A stretch of 64,000 nt of DNA from Streptomyces justiciae (lineage in GTDB: Bacteria; Actinomycetota; Actinomycetes; Streptomycetales; Streptomycetaceae). The notes beneath the pieces were generated by a model, which had not been told where the DNA came from, did no database searches, and saw nothing but the letters and a program-made list of their open reading frames with translations. Shown here piece after piece: positions 29,201 through 37,352 of the stretch. The position numbers and the translations under genes were made by a program. How positions within the stretch are numbered: position 1 is the first letter of the stretch; every line of letters starts with the position of its first letter. The stretch spans positions 806,001 to 870,000 of the forward strand of contig NZ_JADDXU010000003.1 in the NCBI RefSeq assembly GCF_015163075.1. The letters are read 5' to 3'.

Positions 29201-30181
29201 GAACCGGTAGTTCTTCTTGTTGAGCGCGTCCGCGGTGTCGCGGATCTCCCGCTCGCCGGAGAGGAAGACCAGGATGTCGCCCTTGCCCTCGCCCTGGAGC
29301 TCCTCGACGGCGTCGCAGATCGCGGTGATCTGGTCGCGGTCGGAGTCGTCCGAGTCCTCTTCCAGCAACGGCCGATAGCGCACCTCCACCGGGTACGTCC
29401 GGCCGCTGACCTCGACGATCGGGGCGTCCCCGAAGTGCCGGGAGAAACGCTCGGGGTCGATGGTCGCGGAGGTGATGACGACCTTCAGATCGGGGCGCTT
29501 CGGCAGCAACTGCGCCAGATACCCGAGCAGGAAGTCGATGTTGAGGGACCGCTCGTGGGCCTCGTCGATGATGATCGTGTCGTAGGCGCGCAGCTCGCGG
29601 TCGGTCTGGATCTCGGCGAGCAGGATGCCGTCCGTCATCAGCTTGATGAACGTGGCGTCCGGGTTCACCTGGTCGGTGAACCGCACCTTCCAGCCGACGG
29701 CCTCGCCGAGGGGGGTGTTGAGCTCCTCGGCCACGCGCTCGGCGACGGTCCGGGCGGCGATACGGCGGGGCTGCGTGTGCCCGATCATGCCGCGCACGCC
29801 ACGCCCCAGCTCCATACAGATCTTCGGGATCTGGGTCGTCTTGCCGGACCCGGTCTCACCGGCCACGATCACGACCTGGTGATCACGGATGGCGTCCGCG
29901 ATCTCGTCCTTCTTCTGGCTGACCGGGAGCTGCTCGGGGTAGCTGACGGCGGGCACGCGGGAGCGCCGCCCGGCCATGCGTTCCTCGGCCTTCGCGACCT
30001 CGCCCTCGATCTCGGCGAGCACGGCGGTACGGGCCTCCGGCTTGCGGATCTTGCGTGCGCCTTCGAGCCTGCGGCCGATCCGGTGCGCGTCGCGCAGGGA
30101 CAGCTCGCTCAGGCGGGGGGCGAGGGCGCCGAGGCTCGGGGCGTCGGAGGCGCCGGGGGCGGGGGCGGGATGCGTAGACAT
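26213..30181 (-). CDS. hrpA: ATP-dependent RNA helicase HrpA
   Basis: 1322 residues, the normal HrpA length. DEAH-box helicase with GETGSGKTTQ (Walker A, about residues 110-119), IIIDEAHERSLN (DEAH), TSATIDPERF, and motif VI with KGRCGRTSDGVCIRLY. The ratchet/winged-helix and OB-fold regions are followed by the long HrpA-specific C-terminus (DUF3418), which ends near SDKRIVKAIDAAVP. HrpA resolves stalled ribosomes on mRNA in E. coli; a role in translation quality control is expected here by family. ATG start at 30181, then a C-rich, gene-free stretch. Confidence 0.97.
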   Translation of the reverse strand: MSTHPAPAPGASDAPSLGALAPRLSELSLRDAHRIGRRLEGARKIRKPEARTAVLAEIEGEVAKAEERMAGRRSRVPAVSYPEQLPVSQKKDEIADAIRDHQVVIVAGETGSGKTTQIPKICMELGRGVRGMIGHTQPRRIAARTVAERVAEELNTPLGEAVGWKVRFTDQVNPDATFIKLMTDGILLAEIQTDRELRAYDTIIIDEAHERSLNIDFLLGYLAQLLPKRPDLKVVITSATIDPERFSRHFGDAPIVEVSGRTYPVEVRYRPLLEEDSDDSDRDQITAICDAVEELQGEGKGDILVFLSGEREIRDTADALNKKNYRFTEVLPLYARLSHAEQHRVFQPHTGRRIVLATNVAETSLTVPGIKYVIDPGFARISRYSHRTKVQRLPIEAISQASANQRKGRCGRTSDGVCIRLYSEDDFNARPEFTDAEILRTNLASVILQMTAAGLGDIEKFPFIDPPDHRNIRDGVQLLQELGALNPAEKDVRKRLTETGRKLAQLPVDPRLARMVLEADKNGCVREVMVIAAALSIQDPRERPADKQTQADQQHARFRDETSDFLAYLNLWRYVREQQKERGSSSFRRMCKQEYLNFLRIREWQDIYTQLRTVAKQMGIHLNEDDAPEQSVHVSLLAGLLSHIGMKDVKDGNKNEYLGARSAKFAIFPGSSLFKKQPRFVMSAELVETSRLWARVNAKIEPEWVEPLAEHLLKRTYSEPHWEKDQAAVMAYEKVTLYGVPIVAQRKVNYGRIDPETSRELFIRNALVEGDWRTHHKFYADNRKLLSEVEELEHRARRRDIVVDDETLFDFYDARVPEHVVSGAHFDSWWKRKRHEQPDFLDFEREMLIRESAEAVTKADYPDSWRQGQLKFRVTYQFEPGADADGVTVHIPLQVLNQVTEEGFDWQIPGLREEVVTELIRSLPKPIRRNYVPAPNFAKRFLDTAVPLQEPLTITMARELKRMVGVPFEAEDFDWSKIPDHLRITFRIVDERRRKLAEDKDLEALKLQLKPKARKALSQAAAATAERQGGESLERKGLTDWSIGTLTRVFETRRAGQPVKAYPALVDDGDTVSVRLFDTEAEQAEAMWKGTRRLVLRNIPVNPAKFASDHLTNAQKLALSANPHGTIQALFDDCAMAAADKLIGDFGGPAWDEESYRKLYEKIRAEIVDTTVRTVGQVQQVLAAWQACERRLKGVRSPALLANLTDVRKQLDALVKPGFVTATGLRRLPDLMRYLVAADRRLQQMPTAVQRDTTRMEKVHEMQDEYAWLLEQMPQGRPVPAAVLDIRWMIEELRVSYFAHALGTAYPISDKRIVKAIDAAVP

Positions 30182-30335
30182 ACGCGATCCAGGATCTCAT
30201 CCCGCCGAAATTCCTGGCGAACGCTTTTGCTCCCCCCGCCCCCCACCCCCCGTCCACCCCCCTCCGTCACCCCCCAGCCCTGCCCCTCTCACAGCCCGAG
30301 CTGATCCGTCCGTCAGTGCGAACAGTCATCCGAAA

Positions 30336-30351
30336 CGGTGATCGATCACCG
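30336..30351. repeat. Perfect palindrome upstream of tnpB
   Basis: A 16-bp perfect palindrome built on CGGTGATC and its complement, 42 bases before the tnpB start. It could be the subterminal hairpin at the left end of an IS200/IS605-type element, or an operator. The sequence between hrpA and here (30228-30290) is a C-rich run. Confidence 0.45.
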
Positions 30352-30392
30352 AATAGCAGAACGAACCTGCAACGAGGCCTAGATTCACTCCC

Positions 30393-31565
30393 GTGAAGCT
30401 AGTGATCCGCGTGAAGCTCCTGCCGACACCCCAGCAGGCAACGGCACTCCAGGCCACCCTCCGCGCCTGCAATGAAGCCGCCAACCACGCATCACGCCAC
30501 GCCTTCACCACCGGAACCAAACGCAACCGCGAACTGCGCGCACAGATCTACCTCCAGATCAAAGACCGCTGGAGCCTCGGCGCCCAAGCCGCCCAGCACG
30601 TCATCAAGAAGACCTGCGACGCATACGCATCACTGGCGGGCAAGCTCAAAGCCGGAAACCTCGGCCGCCCCGGCTCCGAGCGTCACACCAAAGCCACCGG
30701 CAAACCGATCACCTTCCGCCCCTACGCAGCCCAGCCCTACGACGACCGCATGCTCTCCTGGCAGACAGAGCAGCGAACCGTGTCCATCTGGACCGTCGAA
30801 GGCCGCATGAAACGCATCCCTTACACGGGAAACGAGAACCAGCTACTCCTCCTCGCCCGCCGACGGCAAGGCGAATCCGACCTGATCCAGCACGACGGCC
30901 AGTGGTATCTGCTCGCCACCATTGACGTGCCCGAACCCCCCGAAAACCCCTCACCTCAGGGCTTCATCGGCGTCGACCTCGGCATCGAGAACATCGCCAC
31001 CACCTCCACCGGCAGACGGCACAGCGGCCGACACACCACCCGAACCCGCGAGAACGACCGTCGCCTGCAACGTGACCTCGCCAAGAAGAACACTCGCTCA
31101 GCCAAGCGACGAGCAAAACGCCACGCCGGCAAGCAGGCGCGGCGCACCCGCGACATCAACCACAAGATCAGCAAGCACATCGTGGCGGAGGCACAACGCA
31201 CCGGCCGCGGCATCGCCCTCGAAGACCTGAGCGGCATCCGCGAACGGGCACGGCTGAAGAAGCCCCAACGCGTCACGATCAACTCCTGGGCCTTCGCCCA
31301 ACTCGGCGAGTTCATCGCCTACAAAGCCCGCAGGGCAGGCGTTCCCCTGGTCCACGTACACCCCGCGTACACCAGCCAGGAGTGCTCCCGCTGCCACCAC
31401 ATCGACCGGCGGAACCGGCCCAGCCAGTCCGTCTTCACCTGCAGATCCTGCGGCTTCGTTGAGCACGCGGATCTGAACGCGTCCCACGTCATCGGCCAGC
31501 GCGGCTGGTGGACCTGGGTCTGCGGGGCTGAGTCACAGGCCCCTGCCCTCACGCTCATCGCATAG
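30393..31565 (+). CDS. tnpB: Stand-alone TnpB, RNA-guided nuclease family (IS605 OrfB)
   Basis: 390 residues from GTG 30393. The N-terminal OrfB helix-turn-helix region begins MKLVIRVKLLPTPQQATALQ. The RuvC-like domain keeps all three acidic residues: D in GFIGVDLGIENIATT, E in IALEDLSGIRERA, D in HADLNASHVIG. The zinc finger CSRCHH...CRSCGF lies between the last two. No tnpA (Y1 transposase) lies on either side, so it cannot move by itself; it may be a relic passenger or a retained nuclease. Codon use includes more A-ending codons than its neighbours. The downstream 100 bases have hairpins that may belong to its guide RNA. Confidence 0.9.
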   Translation: MKLVIRVKLLPTPQQATALQATLRACNEAANHASRHAFTTGTKRNRELRAQIYLQIKDRWSLGAQAAQHVIKKTCDAYASLAGKLKAGNLGRPGSERHTKATGKPITFRPYAAQPYDDRMLSWQTEQRTVSIWTVEGRMKRIPYTGNENQLLLLARRRQGESDLIQHDGQWYLLATIDVPEPPENPSPQGFIGVDLGIENIATTSTGRRHSGRHTTRTRENDRRLQRDLAKKNTRSAKRRAKRHAGKQARRTRDINHKISKHIVAEAQRTGRGIALEDLSGIRERARLKKPQRVTINSWAFAQLGEFIAYKARRAGVPLVHVHPAYTSQECSRCHHIDRRNRPSQSVFTCRSCGFVEHADLNASHVIGQRGWWTWVCGAESQAPALTLIA

Positions 31566-31680
31566 GGCTGGATGCGCCGCTGCCGCCGAAGCCATCGGCG
31601 GGGGCGAGCTGCAAGCCGGGGAGCAGTGCTCTCCGGTAGCGGACGCGGACGCTCGTACCGAGCAATCTATGACACATACA
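31480..31680 (+). ncRNA. Possible omega-RNA / right end of the tnpB element
   Basis: TnpB guide RNAs are usually encoded at and just past the 3' end of tnpB. Here a CCGCCGA-AGCCA-TCGGCGG hairpin (31583-31601) and a GGAGCA/TGCTC hairpin near 31619-31635 follow the stop codon. The exact ends are not definable by eye. Confidence 0.35.
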
Positions 31681-31682
31681 AC

Positions 31683-31710
31683 AAGGCCCCGATCCGAAGA
31701 TCGGGGCCTT
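31683..31710. terminator. Terminator between tnpB and the tRNA cluster
   Basis: AAGGCCCCGATC pairs with GATCGGGGCCTT around CGAA. It lies 5 bases beyond the 3' end of tRNA-Phe on the minus strand and can also stop reads from tnpB. Confidence 0.8.
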
Positions 31711-31715
31711 AGCTG

Positions 31716-31789
31716 TGGCTGGGGCCGGGGTCGAACCGGCGACCTATCGCTTTTCAGGCGATCGCTCGTACCAACTGAGCTACCCAGCC
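31716..31789 (-). tRNA. tRNA-Phe(GAA)
   Basis: 74 nt without CCA. Acceptor GGCTGGG/CCCAGCC, anticodon loop CTGAAAA (GAA), T-loop TTCGACC. Last of three tRNA genes read leftwards (Glu, Asp, Phe). Confidence 0.96.
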
Positions 31790-31812
31790 ACGAGGTTCCA
31801 GAGAAACCTCAG

Positions 31813-31887
31813 CGGTCCTGACGGGATTTGAACCCGCGGCCTCCACCTTGACAGGGTGGCGAGCACTCCAAACTGCTCCACAGGACC
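31813..31887 (-). tRNA. tRNA-Asp(GTC), second copy
   Basis: 75 nt, identical in the mature region to the gene at 26044-26118, 5.7 kb away. Middle gene of the Glu-Asp-Phe cluster. Confidence 0.96.
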
Positions 31888-31925
31888 AAGCTGTTGCGTA
31901 CGACAGTGTCGCACACGGTGTTGCG

Positions 31926-31998
31926 TGCCCCCAACGGGATTCGAACCCGTGCTACCGCCTTGAAAGGGCGGCGTCCTAGGCCGCTAGACGATGAGGGC
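31926..31998 (-). tRNA. tRNA-Glu(TTC)
   Basis: 73 nt without CCA. Acceptor GCCCTCA/TGGGGGC with one G-U pair, anticodon loop CTTTCAA (TTC), T-loop TTCGAAT. First gene of the cluster. Confidence 0.96.
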
Positions 31999-32077
31999 TA
32001 TCGGCCCGCCTTGCGCCTCGCAGCGCGTCGGGGACGTGAGAAGCATATGGGATGCCGGGAGGTATCGCCAAAACGGT

Positions 32078-33661
32078 TTAGGGGGCGCTGCTGGAAGGGG
32101 CCGGGGAGGGCGTCGGGGAGGGGGTGGGTGTGGGGGTCGCGCCCGGCAGGTTCTCCTCCGGGAGATGGCGGCTGACCTCGGCGGTCGTCAGTCCGAGGCC
32201 GCCCAGTTTGATCGAGTCCCAGGCCTGGAGGTGCCGGGTGTCGCGGTCGAAGTAGAGGATCGAGGCCTCGATCGGGTCCGGGTACTTGCCCTCGACCGCG
32301 CGCAGCCCGCTGCCGCCGGTGGAGCCCTCGACGCGCAGCCGGGTGCCGTTGCTCATGACCTCCGTCTCCTGGTGGTGCAGATGCCCGGAGAGGACCAGCG
32401 GGACCGAGCCGTCGACCTCGCGGGCGGCGGAGGGTTCGTGGATCACGGCGACGTCGACGGGCTTTCCGGCGGTCGTCCAGTCGCGGAGTGAGGCGGCGAG
32501 GCGGGCGCCGGCCGCCTCCTGGGTCTCCTGGGCGCCGGACTTCTCGCTGCGGTCGGGCGTGAACTGGGGATCGCCGAGCCCGGCGAAGCGCAGCCCGGCG
32601 ACGGTCTCGGCGCGGCCGTCGTCGAGGACGTGGACGTTCTTCATGCGTTCCAGGTAGCGCTGGGTGACCTGGGAGTCGTGGTTGCCGCGGACCCAGACGT
32701 ACGGCGCCCCGAGGTCGGCGACGGGGTCGAGGAAGCCGTTCTCGGCGGCGGTGCCGTGGTCCATGGTGTCGCCGGAGTCGACGATGACGTTGACCTGGTA
32801 CTGCTCCACCAGCGAGGCGATGATCTTCCAGCTCGCCGGGTTCAGGTGGATGTCGGAGACGTGCAGGACGCGGATGGTCGTGGGGTCCGGCTGGTAGGCG
32901 GGGAGCGTGGAGGTGACGTCGTACAGCTTGGTCACGTTCGTCACCAGGCGGGCCAGCTCCTGCTGGTAGACGTCGAACTCGGTGACGATGCTGCGGGCGT
33001 TGCCGACCAGGGACGGGGCCGAGGAGAGCAGGCCGGAGAACTTCGGCTGGAGGACCGAGTCGGGGTTCCAGGTGGCGTACGCCGTCCCGCCGGACGCGGC
33101 CAGCAGGGTCAGGGCGAGGCCGCCGGCGGCGAGGGCGCGGCGCGGGCGGCGGTAGACGGCGAGGCCGAGGGCGGTGGCGCCGGCGACGACGGCGACGCCG
33201 GAGCGTACGGCCAGGTCGAGGGTGCCGTGTTCGACGTCCTCGGCGACCTCGTCCTGGAGGCCGGAGAGGCGTTCGGGGTGGTCGACCAGGGCCTGGGAGC
33301 GGGCCGGGTCGAGCTGGTCGACGTTGACGTCGAGGCGGACCGGGGCGTGGTGGCTGTCCAGTTGCAGGGCGCCGAGCGGGGAGACGTTGATCTTCGTGCC
33401 GCCGGTGAGGGACGGGCGCAGGGTCATCGTGGTGTTCATGGGTCCGACGGGGGTGCGGACGTTGCCGACGATGAGCAGGCCCAGCCAGGCGCCGAGCAGC
33501 ACGACCGCGACCAGGCCGAGGGCGCGGCCCCACGGGTGCGGCTGGGGCACGAGTTCGACGGCCGGGTGCGGGCGGCGGGTGCGGTAGTGCCGGGCGAGGG
33601 TGCGCGGCGAGCGGCGGACACGGATCAGGGCGTTCAGGACTGCGGCGGGGACGCGGGCCAT
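32078..33661 (-). CDS. Membrane-bound metallophosphoesterase
   Basis: 527 residues. A basic cytoplasmic N-terminus leads to a membrane segment (about 48-68), with two more near residues 155-170 and 178-196. The C-terminal calcineurin-like domain has all metal motifs: HVSDIHLNP, VDSGDTMDHG, VRGNHDS and SGHLHHQE. The active domain should face outside the cell. The last 20 residues are Pro/Thr/Ser rich. Substrate unknown. On the same strand, 58 bases downstream of the zincin gene. Confidence 0.92.
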   Translation of the reverse strand: MARVPAAVLNALIRVRRSPRTLARHYRTRRPHPAVELVPQPHPWGRALGLVAVVLLGAWLGLLIVGNVRTPVGPMNTTMTLRPSLTGGTKINVSPLGALQLDSHHAPVRLDVNVDQLDPARSQALVDHPERLSGLQDEVAEDVEHGTLDLAVRSGVAVVAGATALGLAVYRRPRRALAAGGLALTLLAASGGTAYATWNPDSVLQPKFSGLLSSAPSLVGNARSIVTEFDVYQQELARLVTNVTKLYDVTSTLPAYQPDPTTIRVLHVSDIHLNPASWKIIASLVEQYQVNVIVDSGDTMDHGTAAENGFLDPVADLGAPYVWVRGNHDSQVTQRYLERMKNVHVLDDGRAETVAGLRFAGLGDPQFTPDRSEKSGAQETQEAAGARLAASLRDWTTAGKPVDVAVIHEPSAAREVDGSVPLVLSGHLHHQETEVMSNGTRLRVEGSTGGSGLRAVEGKYPDPIEASILYFDRDTRHLQAWDSIKLGGLGLTTAEVSRHLPEENLPGATPTPTPSPTPSPAPSSSAP

Positions 33662-33719
33662 TGGTCCCGTATGCCCAAGTGCGGGGGTGGGTATGCGGAG
33701 GGCCCCTCAAGGGCCGGGG

Positions 33720-34070
33720 TCAGCCCCAGCCGAGTTCGTGGAGGCGCTCGTCGTCGATGCCGAAGTGGTGGGCGATCTCGTGGACGACGGTGACGGCGAC
33801 CTCGTGGACGACGTCGTCGCGGGTCTCGCAGTGGCGCAGGGTCGGGCCCATGTAGATCGAGATGCGGTCGGGGAGGACGCCCGCGTACCACTCGCCGCGT
33901 TCGGTGAGCGGGGTGCCCTCGTAGAGGCCGAGGAGTTCGGGGTCGTCCGCCGGGGGTTCGTCCTCCACGAACACCGCCACGTTGTCCATGACCCGGGTCA
34001 GCTCGGGCGGGATCTGGTCCAGGGCCTCGGCCACCAGCTCTTCGAAGGTGTCGCGCGTCATCTCCAGCAC
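33720..34070 (-). CDS. Zincin-like metallopeptidase (DUF1025 family)
   Basis: 116 residues from a GTG at 34070; ATG at 34061 (MTRDTFEELV) is an alternative. The zinc motif HEIAHHFGID near the C-terminus matches the small MPN-like zincin family PF06262, as do EELVAEALDQIPPEL and DRISIYMGPTLR. These proteins are conserved in actinobacteria; substrates are not known. Cytoplasmic, no signal peptide. It may be co-transcribed with the metallophosphoesterase gene upstream of 33720. Confidence 0.9.
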   Translation of the reverse strand: MLEMTRDTFEELVAEALDQIPPELTRVMDNVAVFVEDEPPADDPELLGLYEGTPLTERGEWYAGVLPDRISIYMGPTLRHCETRDDVVHEVAVTVVHEIAHHFGIDDERLHELGWG

Positions 34071-34220
34071 AGGGACATTGTCGGGGACGGGGGCGTGATC
34101 CGCGGGGTCGGGCGCGGTTCGGGTGCGGTCGGGCGGCGCCGGGGCCCGGCGCGTGTCCTCTTGTGGGCGGCGGGAGTTGGACAGGTTGACTCCCTCACCC
34201 GCCCTCGGAGGTGGCTGCCC

Positions 34221-34748
34221 GTGCGCCCCAAGTACGTACCCGTCCGTCTGGCCGCCACGGTCATGGCCGTCGCCGCTGCCGCCGGCTGCATGAGCGTCGG
34301 TGACGACGACGGGGGCAAGAGCGCCAAGCCGTCGCACTCCGCGGGGCACCGGGGCGGTGAGGCGCCGGACGGCGGGGCGGCGGTGTCGGGCGGCGGCGCC
34401 GGGTACGGGGCGGCGGGCGTCGACGGCAAGCACGGGAAGAAGGAGAAGGACAAGGGGAAGGACGGGGAGTCGGCGTCCCCCTCCGCCTCGGCGTCCGCCG
34501 CGGACGAGGCGTCCCCCTCGGTGAAGCCCAAGCCCGGGAAGCCCGACAAGCCGGGGCAGCCGACCCCGACCAAGGCGCAGCCGACGCCGACGAGGCCCGC
34601 CGATCCGGACCCGGTGACGCCGACGCCGGAGCCCCCGTCGCCGGAGCCGCCGACGCCCACGGCCGAGCCGTCGTCCTCCGCGCACCCGGGCACCGAGCCG
34701 CAGCTGGTCCAGCGGGAGCCGGCGCCGACGGCGGGATCACCGGCGTGA
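34221..34748 (+). CDS. Disordered Pro/Thr/Ser-rich lipoprotein
   Basis: 175 residues from GTG 34221, with GGAGGTGG 7-14 bases upstream. The signal peptide ends in AAAAGC, giving a lipidated Cys. The rest is low complexity: a Gly-rich part, a Lys/Glu/Asp-rich stretch (KHGKKEKDKGKDGE), then long Pro-Thr/Pro-Ser repeats like a cell-wall-spanning linker. No catalytic domain is present. It is probably a surface-exposed, wall-traversing lipoprotein. Divergent from the zincin gene across 150 bases. Confidence 0.8.
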   Translation: MRPKYVPVRLAATVMAVAAAAGCMSVGDDDGGKSAKPSHSAGHRGGEAPDGGAAVSGGGAGYGAAGVDGKHGKKEKDKGKDGESASPSASASAADEASPSVKPKPGKPDKPGQPTPTKAQPTPTRPADPDPVTPTPEPPSPEPPTPTAEPSSSAHPGTEPQLVQREPAPTAGSPA

Positions 34749-34969
34749 TGTGTGACGTACGTCTAGTCCGCGGGGATTGGTTTGCCTTCGGGGGTGGAGG
34801 GTGCGTATGGTGGTAGATCGTTTGATCCCATTGCCCGGCGCCATTGCAGAGAGCGCCGTGTGGCGCGTTCTCTCCCTTGCCGTGGCTGACCGCATAGAGG
34901 CGGTCGTATTGCGAAATCACGGAGTTGACGGGCGCGTGCCGACGAGACTCCGGAAGGTTTCGCTTACGC
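34749..34969 (+). promoter_or_regulatory. Leader region of the DEAD-box helicase gene
   Basis: Candidate promoter TTGCCT (34782-34787), 18-bp spacer, TATGGT (34806-34811). That would give a 5' untranslated leader of about 150 bases, which is common for cold-shock helicase genes. GAGAGCGCC/GGCGCGTTCTC (about 34847-34875) can form a hairpin in the leader. Confidence 0.45.
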
Positions 34970-37189
34970 ATGTCCATTTCCAGTTCTGATCACATCGTCA
35001 TGCCCGAGAACGACGAGAACGAGGCCGTCGAGGCGCTCGAGACCGTCGAGGCCGTCGAGTCGGCCGACTCGGTCGACGAGACCCCCGAGGTCACCTTCGC
35101 CGACCTCGGTCTCCCCGAGGGCGTCGTGCGCAAGCTCGCGCAGAACGGTGTGACCACCCCCTTCCCGATCCAGGCCGCGACCATCCCGGACGCCCTGGCC
35201 GGCAAGGACATCCTCGGCCGTGGCCGCACCGGCTCCGGCAAGACCCTCTCCTTCGGTCTGCCGACCCTGGCGACGCTCGCCGGCGGCCGCACCGAGAAGC
35301 ACAAGCCCCGCGCGGTCATCCTCACCCCGACCCGTGAGCTCGCCATGCAGGTGGCGGACGCCCTCCAGCCGTACGGCGACGTCCTCGGCCTGAAGATGAA
35401 GGTCGTCTGCGGCGGCACGTCGATGGGCAACCAGATCTACGCCCTGGAGCGCGGCGTCGACATCCTCGTCGCCACGCCCGGCCGTCTGCGCGACATCATC
35501 AACCGCGGCGCCTGCTCGCTGGAGAACGTCCAGATCGCCGTCCTCGACGAGGCCGACCAGATGTCCGACCTGGGCTTCCTGCCCGAGGTCACCGAGCTGC
35601 TCGACCAGGTCCCGGCCGGCGGCCAGCGGATGCTGTTCTCCGCGACCATGGAGAACGAGATCTCCACGCTGGTCAAGCGCTATCTGGTCGACCCGGTCTC
35701 GCACGAGGTCGACGCCGCCCAGGGCGCGGTGACGACCATGTCGCACCACATCCTCATCGTGAAGCCCAAGGACAAGGCGCCGGTCACCGCGGCCATCGCC
35801 TCCCGCAAGGGCCGCACCATCATCTTCGTCCGCACCCAGCTGGGCGCCGACCGCGTCGCCGAGCAGCTGCGCGACTCCGGCGTGAAGGCCGACGCGCTGC
35901 ACGGCGGCATGACCCAGGGCGCCCGCACCCGGACGCTGGCCGACTTCAAGGACGGGTACGTCAACGTCCTCGTCGCCACCGACGTCGCCGCCCGCGGTAT
36001 CCACGTGGACGGCATCGACCTGGTCCTCAACGTGGACCCGGCCGGCGACCACAAGGACTACCTGCACCGCGCCGGCCGTACCGCTCGCGCGGGCCGCACC
36101 GGCACGGTCGTCTCCCTGTCCCTGCCGCACCAGCGCCGCCAGATCTTCCGCCTCATGGAGGACGCGGGCGTCGACGCCGGCCGGCACATCATCCAGGGCG
36201 CGGGCGCCTTCGACCCCGAGGTCGCCGAGATCACCGGCGCCCGGTCGATGACCGAGGTCCAGGCCGAGTCCGCGGGCAACGCCGCGCAGCAGGCCGAGCG
36301 TGAGGTCGCCTCCCTGACCAAGCAGCTGGAGCGGGCGCAGCGCCGTGCCGCCGAGCTGCGCGAGGAGGCCGACCGTCTCGTCGCCCGGGCCGCCCGCGAC
36401 CGCGGTGAGGACCCGGAGACCGCCGTGGCCGAGGCGCAGGCGGAGGCCGTGGCCGCCGTCGAGGCCGCCGAGGTGGCCGTGCCCGAGCAGCCGGCGGCGC
36501 AGGACGTCGACCGGACCGAGAGCGCGGCGCCGTACGAGCGTCGTGAGCGTCGGGACAACGACCGGGGTGGCTTCCGTCGCGATGACCGTGGTGGGCGTTC
36601 GTTCGAGCGTCGTGACGACCGTGGTGGCTTCAACCGCGACAACCGCGACAACCGTGACCGTGGTGAGCGTGGCTTCGAGCGTCGGGACAACGACCGTGGC
36701 GGCTTCCGTCGTGACGACCGCCGTGACGACCGTGGTGGGCGTTCCTTCGAGCGCCGTGACGACCGTGGCGGCCGTGGTTTCGAGCGTCGGGACAACGACC
36801 GGGGTGGCTTCCGTCGTGACGACCGCCGCGATGACCGTGGTGGGCGTTCCTTCGAGCGCCGTGACGACCGCGGTGGCTTCAACCGCGACAACCGCGACAA
36901 CCGTGACCGTGGCGAGCGTGGGTTCGAGCGTCGGGACAACGACCGTGGCGGCTTCCGTCGCGACGACCGTCCGGCCGGCCGTTCCTTCGAGCGTCGTGAC
37001 GAGCGCGGTGGGCACCGTGGCAGCGACCGTCCCTTCAACCGCGACCGCCGCGACGACCGTCCGGGCTTCCGCTCCGGCGGCCACGAGCGCCCGTACGGCC
37101 GCCGTGACGACCACCGTGGCACCGGCTCCGGTTCCGGCTCGTCCTTCGGTCGCCGTGACGACAAGCCGCGCTGGAAGCGCAACGGCTGA
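34970..37189 (+). CDS. DEAD-box RNA helicase with long RGG/RDD-repeat tail
   Basis: 739 residues from ATG 34970, with CGGAAGG upstream. After an acidic N-terminus come the Q-motif and GRTGSGKT, PTRELAMQ, VLDEADQM, LFSATM, ATDVAARGIHVDG and HRAGRTARAGR. A helical, Ala/Glu-rich linker (about 430-515) is followed by some 220 residues of repeats such as FERRDNDRGGFRRDDR and GGFNRDNRDNRDRGERG. The tail should be disordered and bind RNA. The family works in ribosome assembly, mRNA decay and cold adaptation. A tetraloop terminator follows 11 bases after the stop. Confidence 0.96.
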   Translation: MSISSSDHIVMPENDENEAVEALETVEAVESADSVDETPEVTFADLGLPEGVVRKLAQNGVTTPFPIQAATIPDALAGKDILGRGRTGSGKTLSFGLPTLATLAGGRTEKHKPRAVILTPTRELAMQVADALQPYGDVLGLKMKVVCGGTSMGNQIYALERGVDILVATPGRLRDIINRGACSLENVQIAVLDEADQMSDLGFLPEVTELLDQVPAGGQRMLFSATMENEISTLVKRYLVDPVSHEVDAAQGAVTTMSHHILIVKPKDKAPVTAAIASRKGRTIIFVRTQLGADRVAEQLRDSGVKADALHGGMTQGARTRTLADFKDGYVNVLVATDVAARGIHVDGIDLVLNVDPAGDHKDYLHRAGRTARAGRTGTVVSLSLPHQRRQIFRLMEDAGVDAGRHIIQGAGAFDPEVAEITGARSMTEVQAESAGNAAQQAEREVASLTKQLERAQRRAAELREEADRLVARAARDRGEDPETAVAEAQAEAVAAVEAAEVAVPEQPAAQDVDRTESAAPYERRERRDNDRGGFRRDDRGGRSFERRDDRGGFNRDNRDNRDRGERGFERRDNDRGGFRRDDRRDDRGGRSFERRDDRGGRGFERRDNDRGGFRRDDRRDDRGGRSFERRDDRGGFNRDNRDNRDRGERGFERRDNDRGGFRRDDRPAGRSFERRDERGGHRGSDRPFNRDRRDDRPGFRSGGHERPYGRRDDHRGTGSGSGSSFGRRDDKPRWKRNG
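36532..37130 (+). repeat. Repetitive DNA encoding the helicase RGG-like tail
   Basis: Imperfect direct repeats built on GAGCGTCGGGACAACGACCG and CGTGACGACCGTGGTGGC, with near-identical blocks of about 60-150 bases recurring at 36650-36730 and 36890-36960. The repeats are also long open frames in other phases, which is a by-product. Length variation between strains is likely. Confidence 0.8.
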
Positions 37190-37200
37190 TCCCGTCTGAG

Positions 37201-37234
37201 AAGGGCCCGTACGACTTCGGTCGTACGGGCCCTT
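37201..37234 (+). terminator. UUCG-tetraloop terminator after the helicase gene
   Basis: A 15-bp perfect stem (37201-37215 with 37220-37234) closed by TTCG. It lies 11 bases after the stop codon. Confidence 0.9.
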
Positions 37235-37352
37235 CGGCGTTTCGGGGCTCCTCGGAGGCGGTTTGCCGGACTCCTTGTGATTCGTGAGTGTGTTCGATTC
37301 CTGTGTGTGGGCTGTGTTAACTTCCGCGCCTCCCTAGCCAGTTGGAGGTGTC

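Noticed and set aside
30182..31715. Complete IS200/IS605 element
   Set aside because: No tnpA and no clearly matched ends; only tnpB and possible end hairpins are seen.
31716..31998. Integrated element at the tRNA cluster
   Set aside because: No integrase and no duplicated tRNA 3' end; the two identical tRNA-Asp genes are full copies.
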